Of a stretch of DNA of 64,000 nucleotides, positions 16,390 to 25,400 are shown in pieces. Origin of the DNA: JASGIT01 sp047601665 (GTDB lineage: Bacteria > Pseudomonadota > Gammaproteobacteria > Burkholderiales > Burkholderiaceae_C); contig JASGIT010000001.1 in NCBI GenBank assembly GCA_047601665.1, positions 372,001-436,000 of the forward strand, read 5' to 3'. The position numbers were made by a program, and so were the translations under genes. Position 1 is the stretch's first letter; the number at the start of each line of letters is the position of its first letter. The notes beneath the pieces were generated by a model. The model saw only the letters and a list, made by a program, of their open reading frames with translations. It was not told the origin of the DNA and searched no databases.

Positions 16390-16627
16390 AACTTTTCGAC
16401 CAGCGCCGCCATCACCGCCGCGCGCAATACCCACGGCCTGTCAGGCCCGCGCCGCCCCAGCGCCGAGGGCTGTCGGCACCGGACTACAGTCGCGCGCGCC
16501 AGCCGCCGTCACCCCCGGCCTCCCCGCCTGCCTACAGTCAATGCACACGCTGCTGGAAATGGTCTCTGCCGGGGCTTTCCAGCTTTCACTCAACCCATGC
16601 GGCACGCGCCGCTATAAGGAGTCAGGT

Positions 16628-16789
16628 ATGTTGCATTACGCAGTGGTATTCCTGGTCATCGCTTTGGTGGCCGCCCTCTTTGGCTTTGGCGGCATCGCCG
16701 CAGGCGCCGTGGGCATCGCGAAGGTGCTCTTCCTCGTATTCCTGATCATGGCAGTGGTCACCTTCGTCATGAGCCTCATGCGAAAGTAG
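16628..16789 (+). CDS. DUF1328 small membrane protein (YtjA-like)
   Basis: A 53-residue, almost wholly hydrophobic protein with two helices (AVVFLVIALVAALFGFGG and VLFLVFLIMAVVTFVMSLM), matching the DUF1328 family. The start at 16628 is fixed by an excellent AAGGAG site 7 nt upstream. The function of the family is unknown; members often sit near stress and envelope genes, as here between two ElaB-like paralogues. Confidence 0.85.
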   Translation: MLHYAVVFLVIALVAALFGFGGIAAGAVGIAKVLFLVFLIMAVVTFVMSLMRK

Positions 16790-16860
16790 CAACGGCGCAC
16801 GCCGCGAACCTTCTTCCAACGCCATTTTTCCCGCACACCCTCTTACCGAAAGACATTTCC

Positions 16861-17253
16861 ATGACGATCGAGAACACTACCCAGAAGGCCGCCGACGCCG
16901 CGCACAAGGCCGCAGACGAAATGCTCGGCACCGCCACAGGCGCGGTGCAATCCACGCGCAAGCTTGCCAACGAGGCCCTCGACAAGGCCGAGAGCGGTAT
17001 GCGCCGCGTGCAGGACGGCGTGGATCCGCTGATCGATAACCTTGCCGCCAAGGCGCAGGAATTTGCCAGCCGCAGCATCAACTATTGCGCCAACGCCAGC
17101 GAGCGGGCCCGCAGGCAGTTCAACGACGCGACCGACGCCACCTGCCGCTACGTCTCCGACCAGCCAGGCAAGTCGCTGGTGCTGGCCGCAGCCGCTGGTG
17201 CGGCCGTGACCGCCGCCCTGCTGATGACGCGCCGGCGCGGCAGCCGCCCCTGA
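16861..17253 (+). CDS. ElaB/YqjD-like (DUF883) membrane protein, long form
   Basis: A 130-residue protein: a long amphipathic Ala/Lys/Glu-rich helix (~1-90), the hinge YVSDQPGKSLVL, a C-terminal membrane helix (~105-123) and a basic tail RRRGSRP. It is a clear paralogue of the 16037 product over its C-terminal ~70 residues (AQEFASR, ERARRQFNDATDAT). The family tethers to the inner membrane and, in E. coli, associates with ribosomes in stationary phase; that role is inferred here. Confidence 0.82.
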   Translation: MTIENTTQKAADAAHKAADEMLGTATGAVQSTRKLANEALDKAESGMRRVQDGVDPLIDNLAAKAQEFASRSINYCANASERARRQFNDATDATCRYVSDQPGKSLVLAAAAGAAVTAALLMTRRRGSRP

Positions 17254-17399
17254 GGACCGCGCCGGAAAACCCCCAGGATGGGCTGCATCGCCGGCCCCCG
17301 CCCTTTGCTTTTTCCAACCTGTTCGACCACTGGAGGGTGCGAAAGGTCGCAACGGTTTCTCAAGCACCCGTGTTCACACCACAACCAAAGGAAACAACC

Positions 17400-17714
17400 A
17401 TGAAATACGCACGTGCTCTCGCTTTCGCCCTGCTGGCCGGGGCCACCATCGTCTCCACCGGCTGCTCGGTGGCGCGCGACCAGCAGACCGTCGGCTCCTA
17501 CGTGGACGACGCTGGCATCACCACCGCCGTCAAGGCCAAGATGGCCGAGGACAAGACCGTCTCCGCCACCTCGATCAGCGTGGAAACGCTCAACGGCACC
17601 GTGCAGCTCTCTGGCTTCGCCAAGTCGCAGGCCGAGAAGGATCGCGCCGATGCCATCGCACGCAACACCAAGGGCGTGCGTGACGTGCGCAACAGCATCG
17701 TCGTGCGCCCGTAA
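17400..17714 (+). CDS. BON-domain lipoprotein (OsmY/OsmB-like stress protein)
   Basis: A 104-residue exported protein: basic n-region, hydrophobic core and a lipobox-like STGC at residues ~19-22, so Cys22 is probably lipidated. Residues ~35-104 form one BON domain (DDAGITTAVKAKMAED, VETLNGTVQLSGFA, ARNTKGVRDVRNSIVV), a fold thought to bind phospholipid surfaces. AAGGAAAC precedes the ATG. A terminator follows. Osmotic or envelope-stress control is likely by analogy to OsmY. Confidence 0.85.
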   Translation: MKYARALAFALLAGATIVSTGCSVARDQQTVGSYVDDAGITTAVKAKMAEDKTVSATSISVETLNGTVQLSGFAKSQAEKDRADAIARNTKGVRDVRNSIVVRP

Positions 17715-17726
17715 GCGCACCGCCCG

Positions 17727-17764
17727 AGCCACGGCCACGGCCCCAGCCAGGGCCGTGGCTTTTT
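17727..17764 (+). terminator. Intrinsic terminator after the BON gene
   Basis: A 10-bp stem AGCCACGGCC/GGCCGTGGCT with a 14-nt loop, followed by a T-run. Confidence 0.85.
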
Positions 17765-17794
17765 CCGTCCACCCACCCTTACACACCCCACGCC

Positions 17795-18886
17795 ATGCGC
17801 ATATTCAATTGCAGCCATTGCGGCTGTGTCGTGTTCTTCGACAGCACGCAGTGCGTGAACTGCGGCCATGAACTCGCCTTCGTTCCGGAAACCCTGGACA
17901 TGGCGGCCTTCCAGCCCGCCGCCGACGGCACGCCCGGCGTGTGGGAGCCCGTTGCTGCCGGCACCGACGCCGCCGCGCCCTCGCGCTGGCGCATGTGCGA
18001 CAACCGCACGGACTACAACGCCTGCAATTTCGCCGTGCCCGACGACGGCGGCGACGGGGAGCATATGTGCGCCTCGTGCCGCCAGACGCGCCTGGCGCCC
18101 GACCTGAGCAAGCCGGAGAACCTGTTCCGCTGGACGGCCCTCGAATCGGCCAAGCGGCGGCTGTACTACACGCTGGCGCGCCTGGGGCTGGAGAACATCG
18201 AGGGCGAGGAAGGCCCGGCCTTCCAGTTCCTCGAAGACCTGCCGGGCGAGCCGCCCGTGCTGACCGGCCATGCGAACGGGCTCATCACCGTGAACGTGGC
18301 CGAGGCCGACGACGACGAGCGCGCGCGCCGCCGCCTCGAACTGGGCGAGCCCTACCGCACGCTGCTGGGCCATATGCGCCATGAGTCGGGCCACTATTTC
18401 TGGGACGTGCTGGTGCTGCGCGGCGGGCAGGAGGAGGCTTTCCGCGCCGTGTTCGGCGACGAGCGCCAGGACTACGCCCAGGCCCTGCAGGACCACTACG
18501 CCCAAGGCCCGCGCGCCGACTGGCAGACCGCCTTCGTGAGCGCCTACGCGGCCTCCCACCCGTGGGAGGACTGGGCGGAGACCTGGGCGCACTACCTGCA
18601 CATGGTGGACCTGCTGGAGACGGCCGCGAGCTACCAGGCCCAGGTCACCATCCCCGGCGCGCAGGGCCTGCAGCACACCGTGGCCATCGACCCCCTCGGC
18701 ACGCCTGCGCCCGATTTCGACGCGATGCTGCTGTGCTGGACGCCGTTCACGCTGCTGCTCAACAGCCTCACGCGCAGCCTGGGCCAGCAGGACGCCTACC
18801 CGTTCGCGCTGCCGCCCGCCGCGCTGGCCAAGCTGCGCTTCGTGCACGACCTCGTGCGCAGCCGCACATCGCTTCAAAAAACATAG
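17795..18886 (+). CDS. Putative zinc-binding metallopeptidase with zinc ribbon
   Basis: A 363-residue protein matching the Peptidase_Mx-type architecture. The N-terminus is a zinc ribbon (CSHCGC at residues 6-11 and CVNC at ~20-23), a second Cys-rich segment follows (CDNR...CNF, then CASCRQTR), and the catalytic motif is HESGH at residues 196-200, an HExxH, with EDWAETWAHY as the likely third-ligand region. It faces the ATP-grasp/transglutaminase cluster and probably belongs to that system. Its TAG stop codon is part of repeat copy R5. Confidence 0.82.
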   Translation: MRIFNCSHCGCVVFFDSTQCVNCGHELAFVPETLDMAAFQPAADGTPGVWEPVAAGTDAAAPSRWRMCDNRTDYNACNFAVPDDGGDGEHMCASCRQTRLAPDLSKPENLFRWTALESAKRRLYYTLARLGLENIEGEEGPAFQFLEDLPGEPPVLTGHANGLITVNVAEADDDERARRRLELGEPYRTLLGHMRHESGHYFWDVLVLRGGQEEAFRAVFGDERQDYAQALQDHYAQGPRADWQTAFVSAYAASHPWEDWAETWAHYLHMVDLLETAASYQAQVTIPGAQGLQHTVAIDPLGTPAPDFDAMLLCWTPFTLLLNSLTRSLGQQDAYPFALPPAALAKLRFVHDLVRSRTSLQKT

Positions 18887-18931
18887 CTGCCAGCGCTTGT
18901 CCATCAAGCGCTGGAGCCGGTTTTTATTCAA
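18873..18931 (+). repeat. Dispersed hairpin repeat, copy R5 (both stop codons of two genes)
   Basis: One of the best copies: ATAGCTGCCAGCGCTT, loop GTCCATC, AAGCGCTGGAGCC, then TTTTTATTCAAA. The TAG of the metallopeptidase gene is in its left arm and the TAA of the convergent transglutaminase is in its T-rich tail, so it forms the entire 37-bp spacer. Confidence 0.9.
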
Positions 18932-19817
18932 AGTCTTCGACGGGCGCCACCGTGACCGCCACGCGCAGCGTGTGGTGCTCGCCGCCCTGAATGACGCCGC
19001 GCAGGGGCGATACGTCGGAAAAGTCGCGGCCCCAGGCCAGGGTCACGTAGTCCTCGCCGGCGGCGCGGTCGTTGGTCGGGTCCAGGTCGAACCACTGGCC
19101 GCCCTCTTGCGCGCCCAGGCACCACACGGACGCCCAGGCGTGCGAGGCGTCCGCCCCCACCAGCCGGGGCTGGCCGGGCGGCGGCTGGGTCAGCAGGTAG
19201 CCGCTCACGTAGCGCGCGGCCAGGCCCAGGCTGCGCAGGCAGCCGATCATGACGTGGGCGAAGTCCTGGCACACGCCCCGGCGCAGGCGCAGGGATTCGA
19301 GCGCGGGGGTGCCGGCATCGGTCGCCTCCGACGCATAGGCGAAGTCGGCGTGGATGCGCGACATGAGGTCGCGCGCCGCGTCGAGCAGCGGGCGGCCCGG
19401 GGTGAAGCTAGGCCGGGCGTAGGCCACGAAGTCTTCGTGGCGCGGCACGTAGGGCGAGGGGTAGCAGAACTCCTCGGCGCTTTCATGCGCCGCGCCGCGC
19501 CGGTAGCTCAGGTGTTCGCGCACGGCTTCCCAGGCCGGGCCGCCCTCGGGGTCCGGGGGCGCGGGGCGGGTCTCGACCTCGCTCTCGGCGCGCACGCGCA
19601 GCACGTCGTGGTTGAAGGGCAGGCTGAAGAAGTCCCGCGTGTTGCCGAACACGTCTTCCGCCTGGGTGTGCCGGCTGGGTTCGGGCTCGACGTGCAGGCT
19701 GTGCGACAGCACGTTCTGCACCGCCGTGGCGCGGGGCCGCAGGTGCGCGATGTGCTGCGCGTTCTTGACCACGGGCTGGTAGTCGTATTCGGTTTCGTGG
19801 AGGACGCGCAGGCGCAT
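18924..19817 (-). CDS. Transglutaminase-like cysteine protease/amidase
   Basis: A 297-residue bacterial transglutaminase-like protein: N-terminal all-beta domain (HETEYDYQPVVKNAQHIAHL), then the papain-like core with Cys183 in RRGVCQDFAH, His226 in ADASHAW and Asp in FDLDPTND. Such proteins cleave or transfer on isopeptide bonds. It is the last gene of a three-gene leftward operon, 4 bp after the ATP-grasp/alpha-E fusion. Its stop codon lies in repeat R5. Confidence 0.9.
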   Translation of the reverse strand: MRLRVLHETEYDYQPVVKNAQHIAHLRPRATAVQNVLSHSLHVEPEPSRHTQAEDVFGNTRDFFSLPFNHDVLRVRAESEVETRPAPPDPEGGPAWEAVREHLSYRRGAAHESAEEFCYPSPYVPRHEDFVAYARPSFTPGRPLLDAARDLMSRIHADFAYASEATDAGTPALESLRLRRGVCQDFAHVMIGCLRSLGLAARYVSGYLLTQPPPGQPRLVGADASHAWASVWCLGAQEGGQWFDLDPTNDRAAGEDYVTLAWGRDFSDVSPLRGVIQGGEHHTLRVAVTVAPVEDFE

Positions 19818-19821
19818 GGGT

Positions 19822-22407
19822 TCAGGCCCCCACGCTGTAGCGCACGGTGTCCGCCGAATGGGTGAAGTAGCGCATCGACAGGCGGTCGGACAGCTGCCAC
19901 GCGCCCGCCACGCAGGCGCCCAGGTATTCCAGCAGCGCCGTGTGGCGGCCCTTTGCGTCCTGCGCGCACAGGGCGTCCAGCGCGGGCTCGGGGATGACGC
20001 CCGTGTCCTCGGGCGTTTCGCCCGCCGCCTCGGCGATCTTGGCGATGCGCCCGCGCGCCGTCTGCGCCACCCAGGCCAGGGAGCGCGGGTTGTCGCGGTC
20101 GATCACCAGCAGGTCGAGCAGGGCGGGCAGGTCGCGCCGCTGCTGGTACTGGGCGTGGAAGGTGATGGTGCTGTCGAACAACGCCAGCATCGCCTCGAAG
20201 CCGCTTTCCTCGAAGACGGCGCCGGTCTCCACGCCGCGCGCCAGGGCGTTGGCCAGGAAGCCCAGGCGCTCCAGCTGGCGGCCGATGGAAAGCAGGCGCC
20301 AGCCGTCGTCGCGGGTCATGCGGTCGGTCTGCTCGCCGGTCATGGCGGCGGTGCGCAGGTTCAGCGCTTCGAGGGCGCGCAGCGCCTCCAGCGGCGAGAA
20401 GCCGTCGCTTGCCGGCCCCGTTTCGCCTTGCTGGAAGAACTCGGCCTCGGCGCGCACGATGAGGTTCCAGTGCTCCTGCGACAGCCGCTCGCGCACGCTG
20501 GCGGCCGCGCCCAGCAGGCCGCGCAGGTTGTAGCCCACGCTGGTGGCCTCGGCGCCGGTCAGCCCGGCGATGAGCGCGCGCTCGAACACGCGCCGCGCCT
20601 GGGCGGGCTGCGGCACGCGCTTCGGCACCATGCCTTGCGCCACGGCCATGCCGCCCAGCCAGGCCAGCAGCGGGCGGGAGGACTGGCCTTCGCCGTTCAG
20701 GCTTTGCAGCGCGATGCGCGCCAGCCGCGTGGTGTTCTCGGTGCGCTCGGTGTAGCGGCCCAGCCAGAACAGGTTTTCGGCGGCGCGGCTGCTCACCTGG
20801 CGGTTGCGGTGCGTGGCGGCGGGGGCGGCCTGGTTGTGCGCCAGCAGGGTGGTGGTGTCCACGGTGCCGTCGGTCAGCACCCACACGTCGGCGCTGCTGC
20901 CGCCGTGCTGCGTGGAGACGAACGCGCCCTCGTCCGAGGCGATGCGCGCCAGCCCGCCGGGCAGCACGCGCCAGGAGCCCGGCCCGTCGCTGACGGCGAA
21001 GACGCGCAGCATGAGCGAGCGCGGCTCTATGCGGCTGCCCTCGGGCCGCATCCGCCACGTGGGCATCTGCGACAGCGGCAGGTAGGCCTGCACGGTGGTT
21101 TCATCGCCCTGGCGCTGGATGCGGCTGGCCCATTCGGCCAGGTCCAGCTGCGACAGGCCGCCGCCCAGCACGGGCTGCTGGCCTTGCGGCCACGTGGGGC
21201 GGATGACGCTCTCGCCCAGCCGGGGCAGCACGTCGCCCAGGGCGGCCTGCTCGCCGCACCACCAGGTGTGCAGGGCGGGCAGCGTCAGCTCCTCGCCCAG
21301 CAGGTGCCGCGCCAGCGCGGGCATGAAGCCCATCAGCGCGCTGGATTCGAGGAAGGCCGAGCCCGGCGCGTTGGCCACCAGCACGTTGCCCGCGCGCAGG
21401 GCCTGCAGCAGGCCGGGCACGCCCAGGCGCGAGTCGGAGCGCAGTTCCAGCGGGTCGAGGAATTCGTCGTCCAGCCGCTTGAGGATGCCGTGCACCGGCT
21501 CCAGGCCGTGCATGGTCTTGAGGTACAGGCGCGCGTCGCGCACGGTGAGGTCGCCGCCTTCGACCAGCGGCAGGCCCAGGTAGCGCGCGAGGTAGGCGTG
21601 CTCGAAGTAGGTTTCGTTGTACGGCCCGGGCGTGAGCAGCACGATGCGCGCGTCCTGCCCCGCCGGGCTGGCCGCGCGCAGGCCGCCCAGCAGCGCGCGG
21701 TAGGTGGCGGCCAGGCGCTGTACCTGCATGTGGCTGAACGCCTCGGGGAACAGGCGCGAGATGAGCAGGCGGTTTTCCAGCAGGTAGCCCAGGCCGGAAG
21801 GGGCCTGCGTGCGCTGCGACACCACCCACCAGTCGCCCTGCGCGTCCCGCCCCAGGTCGAACGCGGCAATGTGCAGGTGCGTGCCGCCCACGGGCTGCAC
21901 GCCGTGCATGGCGCGCAGGTAGCCGGGGTGGCCCTGCACCAGCGCGCTGGGCAAGAAGCCCTGCCGCAGCAGTTCCTGCGGGCCGTACACGTCGGCCATG
22001 ATGCGGTCGAGCAGGCGCGCGCGCTGCTGCACGCCGGCTTCTATGCGCCGCCAGCATTCGGGCGTGAGGATGAGCGGGAACAGGTCGACCGTCCAGGGGC
22101 GCTGCGGCCCGTTGGCGTCGGCATAGACGTTGTAGGTGACGCCGTTGTCGCGCACCTGGCGCTGCAGGTTCTGGGTGCGGCGGTCCAGGTCCTGGAAGCC
22201 GTCGCGGCCCAATTGTTCAAAGAAAGTGGCCCAAACGCTGGATATGCCTGCGCTGCCAGCTATGGAAGCAGGAGCATTCGAGGCGCCCGCGCAGCCCCGC
22301 AGTTCGTCGAAATGCGCGGCGGCGACGGGCGGGGCCAGCGCCGCCGCCAGGTCGGCGGCGGAGTCTGGGTCGGTCATCAAGGGCAAGGTGTTGCTGGAGG
22401 TATCCAC
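19822..22407 (-). CDS. Circularly permuted ATP-grasp / alpha-E domain fusion
   Basis: An 861-residue fusion of two proteins usually encoded separately. Residues ~75-520 are the circularly permuted type 2 ATP-grasp (VTYNVYADANGPQRPWTVD, PGPYNETYFEHAYLARYLG, VEGGDLTVRD), expected to form a peptide or amide bond using ATP. Residues ~535-855 are the helical alpha-E (DUF403) domain (AENLFWLGRYTERTENTTR). Residues 44-64 (APASIAGSAGISSVWA) are encoded by repeat copy R6 and lie in a poorly conserved N-terminal extension. It sits between two transglutaminase genes. Substrate unknown. Confidence 0.88.
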   Translation of the reverse strand: MDTSSNTLPLMTDPDSAADLAAALAPPVAAAHFDELRGCAGASNAPASIAGSAGISSVWATFFEQLGRDGFQDLDRRTQNLQRQVRDNGVTYNVYADANGPQRPWTVDLFPLILTPECWRRIEAGVQQRARLLDRIMADVYGPQELLRQGFLPSALVQGHPGYLRAMHGVQPVGGTHLHIAAFDLGRDAQGDWWVVSQRTQAPSGLGYLLENRLLISRLFPEAFSHMQVQRLAATYRALLGGLRAASPAGQDARIVLLTPGPYNETYFEHAYLARYLGLPLVEGGDLTVRDARLYLKTMHGLEPVHGILKRLDDEFLDPLELRSDSRLGVPGLLQALRAGNVLVANAPGSAFLESSALMGFMPALARHLLGEELTLPALHTWWCGEQAALGDVLPRLGESVIRPTWPQGQQPVLGGGLSQLDLAEWASRIQRQGDETTVQAYLPLSQMPTWRMRPEGSRIEPRSLMLRVFAVSDGPGSWRVLPGGLARIASDEGAFVSTQHGGSSADVWVLTDGTVDTTTLLAHNQAAPAATHRNRQVSSRAAENLFWLGRYTERTENTTRLARIALQSLNGEGQSSRPLLAWLGGMAVAQGMVPKRVPQPAQARRVFERALIAGLTGAEATSVGYNLRGLLGAAASVRERLSQEHWNLIVRAEAEFFQQGETGPASDGFSPLEALRALEALNLRTAAMTGEQTDRMTRDDGWRLLSIGRQLERLGFLANALARGVETGAVFEESGFEAMLALFDSTITFHAQYQQRRDLPALLDLLVIDRDNPRSLAWVAQTARGRIAKIAEAAGETPEDTGVIPEPALDALCAQDAKGRHTALLEYLGACVAGAWQLSDRLSMRYFTHSADTVRYSVGA
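22217..22277 (-). repeat. Dispersed hairpin repeat, copy R6 (inside a gene)
   Basis: Degenerate copy inside the coding sequence of the ATP-grasp fusion; the plus strand reads CGCTGCCAGCTATGGAAG and CAGGAGCA at the right end, AACGCTGG in the left arm. It is read in frame. Confidence 0.65.
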
Positions 22408-22447
22408 GGCGGCGGATTTTCCGGCATTTATGACCCGTTGATGTCAG

Positions 22448-25400
22448 TCAGGGACGCATCTTGCGGCGCAAATCCAGCGTGAACGGGAATTCGCGGCTGC
22501 CCGGCAGTTCCATGGTGGCGGGCGGCACGGCCAGCGGCCCCGGCGTGTGGCCCATGCGGAAGAAGCGCGCCAGGCGCCGGCTTTCGGCCTCGTAGGCGTT
22601 GACCGGGAAGGTGGTGTAGTTGCGCCCGCCCGGGTGCGCCACGTGGTACTGGCAGCCGCCCAGGGAGTGGTTCATCCAGGTGTCCACGATGTCGAAGGTG
22701 AGCGGCGCGTGCACGCCGATGGTGGGGTGCAGGGCGCTGGGCGGGTTCCAGGCCTTGTAGCGCACGCCGGCCACGAATTCGCCCTGCGTGCCCGTGGGCT
22801 GCAGCGGCAGCGGCTGGCCGTTGACGGTGACGGTGTAGCGGCTCTCGACCAGCCCGGTGACGTGCACCTCGATGCGCTCCAGCGACGAATCGACGTAGCG
22901 CACGGTGCCGCCGGCGGAGCCCTCCTCGCCCATCACGTGCCAGGGCTCCAGCGCGGCGCGCAGCGTGAGCTCGATGCCCTTCGACTGCACCGCGCCGATA
23001 TACGGGAAGCGGAACTCGAAGTGCGGCGCGAACCACGCGGTATCGAAGGCGTAGCCGGCCTGGTTCATGTCGGCCAGCACGTCGCACATGTCCTGCCAGA
23101 TGAAGGCGGGCAGCATCCAGCGGTCGTGCAACTCGGTGCCCCAGCGCGCGGCGGGGGCCTTGAACGGGGCCTTCCAGAAGCGCGCGATGAGGGCGCGCAG
23201 CAGCAGTTGCTGCACCACGCTCATGCGGGCATGGGGCGGCATCTCGAAGGCGCGCAGTTCCAAGAGGCCCAGGCGGCCCGTGCTGCTGTCGGGCGAGAAC
23301 ATCTTGTCGATGCTGAACTCGCTGCGGTGGGTGTTGCCCGTCACGTCCACGAGGATGTTGCGCAGCGTGCGGTCCACCAGCCACGGGGGCATGTCCTGGC
23401 CGTAGAGGGCGCGGTTGGATTCGATCTCGCGCAGGGCGATTTCAAGCTCGTACAACTGGTCGTTGCGCGCCTCGTCCACGCGCGGGGACTGGCTGGTGGG
23501 GCCGATGAACAGGCCGCTGAACAGGTAGCTGAGCGACGGGTGGTTGTGCCAGTACAGCAGCAGGCTGGCCAGCACCTCGGGGCGGCGCAGGAAGGGCGAG
23601 TCCGCCGGCGTGGCCCCGCCCATCACGAAGTGGTTGCCGCCGCCGGTGCCGGTGTGGCGGCCGTCGGTCATGAACTTCTCGGCGGACAGGCGCGATTCCC
23701 AGGCCGCGTGGTACAGGAATTCGGTGTGCTGCACCAGTTCGCGCCAATGGGTGGCGGGGTGGATGTTGACCTCGATCACGCCGGGGTCGGGCGTGACGGC
23801 CAGCAGCTTCAGGCGCGGGTCGCGCGGCGGCGGGTAGCCCTCCAGCACGATCTTCACGCTCAGTTCCTCGGCCGTGGCCTCGATGGCGGCGAGCAGGTCG
23901 AGATAGTCGTCCAGCCGCGCCAGCGGGGGCATGAAGACGTAGAGCACGCCCGACGCCGTGCCCAGCTGCTCGGCCTTGGGGCCGTTGGCGCGGCGCGGGT
24001 CGCGCGCCTCCACGCACAGCGCGGTGCGGGTGAGCCCGTGGGCGGAGGCGAAGCGCTGGGGCAGCGCGGCGAAGGGGTCGGGCTGGCCGCTTGCGCGTGC
24101 TTCGCCGCCGTCTTCACCGGCCTGGCGCAGCAGGCGCACGGGGGCGGGCTGGCCGTCCTGCGCGCTTTGCGCATAGCGGGCGCGCAGCGCCGCCGAAGCG
24201 GGCAGCACCTCGCTTGCCGCGACCGTGGGGTCTTGCGGAATCAGGTAGGGGTAGTCGGCCTGGCTGACCCAGGGCAGCGAGTCGAGCGGCAGGCGGTAGC
24301 CCATGGGCGAATCGCCGGGCATGAGGTACATGCGCTCGTCGCGGAAGAACCACGGGCCGGTGCTCCAGCGGCTGCCGGACAGCGACGGGCCATCGGCCTC
24401 GGAATCCACCTGCAGCGGTAGCACGTAGCCGACCACGGCGTCCAGCCCCTGCTCGAACACGCGGCGCAGGCGGGCGCGCTCCAGCTCGTCGTCCAGCCGC
24501 GCGTCGAACGGGTCCACGTTCACGGGCAGGCGGCGTTCACGCCACAGGTAGTACCAGGTGTCCTCGTAGCCGGGCTGGATGTAGTCGCCGGTCAGGCCCA
24601 GTTTGGCGGACAGGCCGTGGATGAAACGGTGCGCGTCTTCGCTGGTGTAGTGCGACGGGTCGCGCTCGTCGGCGAACAGCGCGGGGTTGTTCCAGGCGGG
24701 CTGCCCGTCGGCGCGCCAGCAGATGGACAGCGCCCAGCGCGGCAGTTGCTCGCCCGGATACCACTTGCCCTGGCCGAAGTGCAGGAAGCCGCCCTGCCCG
24801 TATTCGGCGCGCAGCTTGTGCGTGAGCTCCATCGCGAAGCCGCGCTTGGTGGGCCCGAGCGCGTCGGTGTTCCACTCGGGCGCGTCGCGGTCGTTCACGG
24901 CGACGAAGGTGGGCTCGCCGCCCATGGTCAGGCGCACGTCGCCCGCCTGCAGGTCGGCGTCCACCTGGTCGCCCAGGGCCAGCATGGCTTGCCATTGCTC
25001 TTCGGTGTAGGGTTTGGTGACGCGCGGCGATTCGTAAATGCGCGTGACCTTCATCTCATGGCCGAATTCGACCTCGGCCTCGTCCATCAGCCCTTCGATG
25101 GGCGCGGCGCTGGACGGCGTGGGCGTGCAGGCCAGCGGGATGTGGCCCTCGCCCGCGAGCAGGCCGCTGGTGGCGTCCAGCCCGATCCAGCCCGCGCCGG
25201 GCAGGTAGACCTCGCACCAGGCGTGCAGGTCGGTGAAGTCGTGGTCGGTGCCGCTGGGGCCGTCCAGCGCCTTCACGTCGGGCGTCAGCTGGATCAGGTA
25301 GCCCGACACGAAGCGCGCCGCCAGCCCCATGTGGCGCAGCAGCTGCACCAGCAGCCAGCCCGAGTCGCGGCAGGAGCCGCTGGCTTTTTCCAGCGTTTCC

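Larger units (their letters stand above)
16271..16627. other. Longest gene-free gap: terminator, repeat, leader
   Basis: A 357-bp gap. It holds the terminator at 16303-16328, repeat copy R4 at 16334-16389, and about 240 bp without any recognised feature before the DUF1328 gene. Reading frames in it are short and not protein-like. A promoter for the DUF1328 gene must lie in the 3' part; I see no convincing -35/-10 pair. Confidence 0.6.

Noticed and set aside
19816..22482. An 888-codon plus-strand frame opposite the ATP-grasp fusion
   Set aside because: Same cause: low-complexity Gln/His/Arg/Gly translation with no motif, covered by a clear gene on the other strand.
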